This document shows, piece after piece, positions 5,108 through 7,420 of a DNA stretch of 7,420 nucleotides (positions are counted from its first letter, which is position 1; each line of letters begins with the position of its first letter). The stretch comes from CAZYCC01 sp964645985 (GTDB lineage Bacteria > Bacillota > Clostridia > Oscillospirales > CAG-272). The DNA is taken from NCBI GenBank assembly GCA_964645985.1, contig CAZYCC010000078.1, positions 1 through 7,420 of the forward strand. The letters run 5' to 3'. Under the pieces are notes generated by a model, which saw only the letters and a list, made by a program, of their open reading frames with translations, was not told where the DNA came from and searched no databases. The position numbers were made by a program, and so were the translations under genes.

Positions 5108-6966
5108 GTGTGGGTGCGCAAGAACGCGAGCATCCGCCTGCAGAAGGTGGGGTCGCCGTGCACGCCGTCGGTAGCGCACCCCTCCGGCAGGGCGCCGGTC
5201 TCATCGCAGAAGGCGGCGGCGAGGTTAATGTGCCGCGCGCCGGTGCGAGCCGCCATCTCGGCAATGCGCGCGTTGAGCGAGGCGATGGCGAGGTTATTTT
5301 CCGCGAGGCCCTCGGCGAGGTGGCGATCCGAAAGCGACGCCGACACCGGGTAGATATTGAGGATATAGACAATCGCGCCGGGGTTGACCTCCCGCACGAG
5401 CGCGATGACCTGCTCGTAGGTCTCGATAAAGCGGTCGAGGTTCGGCCAGCCGACCTCGTTGAGGCCAAAGCAAAGATAGGCTTTTGTGAAGGCGGGGCGG
5501 CGCTGTCGCAGATCGTCCGCTATTGTGCGAACTGCCCCATCGGCGCGCATGGTGAGATTTCGCGTGAAGACCGCCGACACGCTGAGCGAAACGTAGGCGT
5601 AGTTCGCCGCGACCGGCAGGTGCGTGTAGGAAAGGAAATCCTCTATGCGCGAGTCGCCGAGGAAGAGCGCGTCGGCAAAATAACCGTCGCCCCGGTCCTC
5701 CGACTCGGGCAGATCGTTCGGGAAGACCGCTACTCCCGGCGCGGGCTGCGGCTCGGGCGCGGGTTCGACAACGTCGGGCGAGGGAGACGGCTGCGGCTCG
5801 GGCGCGGGCTCGATATAATCGGGGGAAGGCTCGGGCTGCGGCGCGGGGGACGGCTCAGGCTCGGGTTCGATATAATCGGGTTGCGGCTCCGGGACAGGCT
5901 CGGGTTCGGTATAGTCGGGCGTGGGAGTCGGCTCGGGCGAGGGCGCGGGTTCGATATAGTCAGGTGAGGGAGATGGCTCGGGTTGGGTATAGTCGGGGGA
6001 CGGTTCGGGTTCGATATAGTCGGGTGAGGGGGACGGCTGCGGTTCGGGTTCAATATAGTCCGGCTCGATGGGATCGGGCGAGGGCGCGGGTTCGGGCGGG
6101 ATGTAGGGATAGGCAATGTCCGAGCAGTAGTCCTCCGGGGCGGGCGCGCCGGCGATCGTTCCCGTGCGCGGCTGCTCCTCGGCGGGGTCAAACGCGAGGG
6201 AGGACGCGCCGCTGTCCTGCGCGGGCAACCCCCCGCTCGCCGCGTCCGAGGAGACCCCGCTTGCCGCGTCCGAGGAAACCTCACTCGCGGTAGCCGATGA
6301 GACCTCGCTCGACGCGTTCGAGGAAACCTCACTCGCCGCATCCGAGGAAACCTCACTCGCGGTAGCCGATGAGACCTCGCTCGACGCGTCGGGCAGCTGC
6401 GCCGCGAGCGAGGAATCGCGCGAATCGTTCACCTCGGGCAGGCTCGCGGGATCGCGAAGATACCCCTCGACGGCGGCGCGCAGATCGCGCGCGCCGGGTG
6501 AGACGATCAGCGCGAGAAAGCCCTCCTCCTCGAAAACCTCCGCCCGCTCGAGCGAAGCGACGTCCTGCGGGCTGTAGCCCTCGTAAACCGAAATTTCCTC
6601 CTGCAAATGGACGGAGAAGGCATCGCGCAGCGACGCGCGCGCGGTATCGTCTGCCGGACGCAGCAGCGCAATCTGATCGGCCACGTTCCCCGACGCGAGC
6701 GCGATCGCGCCGTCCGCGAGAAGCTCGCTTGAGAGGTGAAACATCGCCTCGAAGCGCTCAGCGAAGCTCTCCTCCCCGAGGGCAAACACCACCCCCGGCG
6801 CGCCCTCCTCCCGCGCTGCCACCGCTCGCACCACATCCTCCGCGCGCGCAGGGGGAGAGATGTCGGGCGAGGGTTCCCCTGGCGACTTCTTCCCGCAAGA
6901 CACAAGCCCGCAAACCGCCGCGAGCGCCATCACGACCGCGCCAAAGCGCAAAAGAAAACCACGCAT
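5098..6966 (-). CDS. lipoprotein: DUF4358 domain, repeat and Pro-rich linker, SGNH/GDSL hydrolase domain
   Basis: Predicted to be a lipid-anchored, extracytoplasmic enzyme that transfers or removes acyl groups on a surface polymer with the MBOAT protein encoded next. The protein has 622 residues from the ATG at 6966. Residues 1-24 are a lipoprotein signal with lipobox LVSC (C24). Residues about 42-170 match my knowledge of DUF4358 (VADQIALLRPAD, SVYEGYSPQD, FLALIVSPGA). Residues about 195-245 are octapeptide SEVSS repeats, and about 286-410 are a Pro/Glu/Ser linker. Residues about 425-620 are an SGNH domain: LFLGDSR with S439, CFGLNEVG with N503, and TDGVHGDP with D600 and H603. The usual block II glycine is not obvious; the region reads YVSLSVSAV. 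An in-frame TTG at 6990 would add eight residues, but the ATG gives a better signal peptide. No clear Shine-Dalgarno precedes either start. A perfect parS site lies about 45 bp upstream. It is first in the operon. Confidence 0.9.
   Translation of the reverse strand: MRGFLLRFGAVVMALAAVCGLVSCGKKSPGEPSPDISPPARAEDVVRAVAAREEGAPGVVFALGEESFAERFEAMFHLSSELLADGAIALASGNVADQIALLRPADDTARASLRDAFSVHLQEEISVYEGYSPQDVASLERAEVFEEEGFLALIVSPGARDLRAAVEGYLRDPASLPEVNDSRDSSLAAQLPDASSEVSSATASEVSSDAASEVSSNASSEVSSATASEVSSDAASGVSSDAASGGLPAQDSGASSLAFDPAEEQPRTGTIAGAPAPEDYCSDIAYPYIPPEPAPSPDPIEPDYIEPEPQPSPSPDYIEPEPSPDYTQPEPSPSPDYIEPAPSPEPTPTPDYTEPEPVPEPQPDYIEPEPEPSPAPQPEPSPDYIEPAPEPQPSPSPDVVEPAPEPQPAPGVAVFPNDLPESEDRGDGYFADALFLGDSRIEDFLSYTHLPVAANYAYVSLSVSAVFTRNLTMRADGAVRTIADDLRQRRPAFTKAYLCFGLNEVGWPNLDRFIETYEQVIALVREVNPGAIVYILNIYPVSASLSDRHLAEGLAENNLAIASLNARIAEMAARTGARHINLAAAFCDETGALPEGCATDGVHGDPTFCRRMLAFLRTHTGA
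5737..6111 (-). repeat. Pro-rich DYIEP repeat region (wall-spanning linker)
   Basis: Residues about 286-410 of the lipoprotein carry eight imperfect copies of DYIEP (variants DYTQP, DYTEP, DVVEP), spaced 9-19 residues by EPSPSP-type sequence. The DNA shows matching direct repeats around GGTTCGATATA. Such Pro/Glu-rich stretches hold an enzyme domain away from the membrane through the wall. Copy number probably varies between strains (inference). Confidence 0.85.
6232..6384 (-). repeat. 24-bp (octapeptide SEVSSxxA) tandem repeats
   Basis: Residues about 195-245 hold six units of S-E/G-V-S-S plus three small residues. At DNA level a 72-bp block of three units is duplicated: TCCGAGGAAACC at 6269 recurs at 6341, followed by the same GCGGTAGCCGATGAGACC sequence in both copies. 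This indicates a recent in-frame duplication. The region is Ser/Ala-rich, likely disordered, and sits between the DUF4358 domain and the Pro-rich linker. Confidence 0.85.
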
Positions 6967-7011
6967 GGTAGAAAGAGAAAAGACAATCAAAGGCGCAAAG
7001 CTTTCCGCAAA

Positions 7012-7031
7012 AATGTTTCACGTGAAACATT
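7012..7031. promoter_or_regulatory. parS centromere site (ParB binding)
   Basis: The 16-bp core TGTTTCACGTGAAACA (7014-7029) is a perfect match to the conserved bacterial parS sequence, extended to a 20-bp perfect palindrome by flanking A and T pairs. ParB (Spo0J) loads here and spreads to organise and segregate the origin region. It lies in the non-coding stretch upstream of the lipoprotein gene, where spreading could also affect that promoter. No parA or parB gene is in the window. An outer 8-bp inverted repeat, TTTCCGCA (7002-7009) and TGCGGAAA (7038-7045), surrounds it. Confidence 0.9.
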
Positions 7032-7045
7032 CCAAAATGCGGAAA

Positions 7046-7214
7046 ACAGAGGGGCGTACGGCAGCGGGAGAAAACCCGCGCGGAAGGGAGGTGCGCAAAA
7101 CCGGGGTAGTAGAGGGGGAGGGATACTCCCCGCGCGCGCGAGCGGAGCAGCGAAAAATGACGATAGGGGCAGTAACCTATTCGAAACACGCCGCTCCCGA
7201 GGGAGCAGGGGAAA
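7046..7214. other. non-coding stretch with short hairpins
   Basis: I find no supportable gene here. It contains two GC-rich six-bp hairpins: GGGGAG (7115-7120) with CTCCCC (7126-7131), and GCTCCC (7193-7198) with GGGAGC (7201-7206). The stretch from 7081 to 7122 is purine-rich on the plus strand. A 23-codon open frame at 7157-7228 has no convincing ribosome-binding site or family resemblance. Confidence 0.5.
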
Positions 7215-7330
7215 GGACCGCGCGGTAGTGGGGTTTCCCGAAAACTTAACTTAGAAACGGCAGTGCAAGTTACGCTAATCCCAACCCCGCCTCCCGAAAA
7301 ACCCCATCCCCCGAAGGGTAGGGATTTGTT
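7215..7330. repeat. degenerate tandem array, period about 56 bp (right block)
   Basis: Two units of the same family as the left edge. The first has the exact core GGTTTCCCGAAAAC (7232-7245), followed by CTTAACTTAGA, close to the CTAATCCTTAGA after the core at 53-66. Its end, GCAGTGCAAGTTACG, resembles the GCAGTTCAAATTACG that closes a left unit. The second unit has CTCCCGAAAAAC (7291-7302), exactly 56 bp on from the first. The family is thus present on both sides of the four genes and in the same orientation. Confidence 0.6.
7297..7327 (-). terminator. possible terminator with UUCG loop
   Basis: Read on the minus strand, CCC-TTCG-GGG forms a tetraloop hairpin that can extend with ATCCC against GGGG across a small bulge, and is followed by TTTTT (7301-7297). 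This would end a transcript entering from the right. It overlaps the second repeat unit, so the structure may simply be part of the repeat. Confidence 0.35.
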
Positions 7331-7420
7331 TCGTTTCCGAATATTCTATCAATCTCTTTGGTCCCCCCGCGTCACGAATCTACTTCTCAAAGAGGGGTAC
7401 ACCCCGCTCACCGTAACAGT
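7331..7420. other. non-coding right edge
   Basis: No gene is supportable in this stretch, which is less GC-rich at 7325-7355 than the rest of the window. CTCTTTG near 7354 and CAAAGAG near 7388 are an inverted pair with a long loop, and GGGG-TACA-CCCC (7394-7405) is a small hairpin. A minus-strand promoter or leader of a gene beyond the edge is possible but not shown. Confidence 0.4.

Noticed and set aside
5068..5967. 299-codon open frame on the plus strand opposite the SGNH gene
   Set aside because: It mirrors the GC-rich coding strand of a gene with clear lipobox and SGNH motifs. Its product is Arg/Gly-rich with no recognisable domain.
7012..7031. Simple transcription-factor operator or terminator
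   Set aside because: The exact parS core makes ParB binding the much better reading, and no U tract follows.
7157..7228. 23-codon small open frame
   Set aside because: Only a weak GGAG lies upstream, its tail enters the repeat block, and the peptide shows no signal, membrane or toxin-like character.
1..7420. Replication origin with DnaA boxes
   Set aside because: I found no TTATCCACA or close cluster on either strand, so dnaB and parS suggest only origin proximity.

Overview
This window looks like chromosome from a GC-rich member of the Firmicutes, most likely class Clostridia, probably an uncultured gut-type lineage. The evidence is a Firmicutes-type DnaB helicase, a DacF/PBP5-like signal-peptide protein, a DUF4358 lipoprotein domain (a family I know mainly from Clostridia), an AlgI/PatA-like MBOAT acyltransferase, and a perfect ParB-type parS site. 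I see no plasmid, phage, transposon, CRISPR, tRNA or rRNA signature. A parS site within about 6 kb of dnaB suggests, but does not prove, an origin-proximal location; I found no DnaA-box cluster.

Layout, left to right. (1) 1-250 is non-coding and carries a degenerate tandem array with a period of about 56 bp, a run of nine C and small hairpins. (2) 251-1576, minus strand: replicative helicase dnaB. (3) 1577-1702: a divergent control region with two near-consensus sigma-A promoters back to back, one for dnaB and one for the next gene. (4) 1703-3118, plus strand: a D-Ala-D-Ala carboxypeptidase-family protein. It keeps the SxxK nucleophile motif, but its SxN and KTG motifs are altered. Its promoter is so close to the ATG that the mRNA should be leaderless or nearly so. 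(5) 3157-3187: a strong bidirectional terminator between convergent genes. (6) 3202-5052 and 5098-6966, both minus strand: a two-gene cell-envelope acylation operon. The first gene is a lipoprotein with a DUF4358 domain, an octapeptide-repeat and proline-rich linker, and an SGNH/GDSL hydrolase domain. The second is an MBOAT membrane acyltransferase with an Ala/Gly/Ser-rich insertion before its last helix. (7) 6967-7420 is non-coding. It holds the parS palindrome about 45 bp upstream of the lipoprotein start, several hairpins, and a second block of the same 56-bp repeat family seen at the left edge.

How the genes work together. The MBOAT protein probably passes acyl (likely acetyl) groups across the membrane, and the lipoprotein SGNH domain probably transfers them to, or removes them from, a surface polymer, as in the AlgI/AlgJ-AlgX, PatA/PatB and DltB/DltD pairs. 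The carboxypeptidase relative also acts outside the membrane on the wall. dnaB is the only cytoplasmic replication gene. The most unusual signals are the repeat family at both ends, the leaderless promoter arrangement, the degenerate carboxypeptidase motifs, the fused DUF4358-SGNH protein, and the parS site with a second parS-like sequence in the operon's internal gap.
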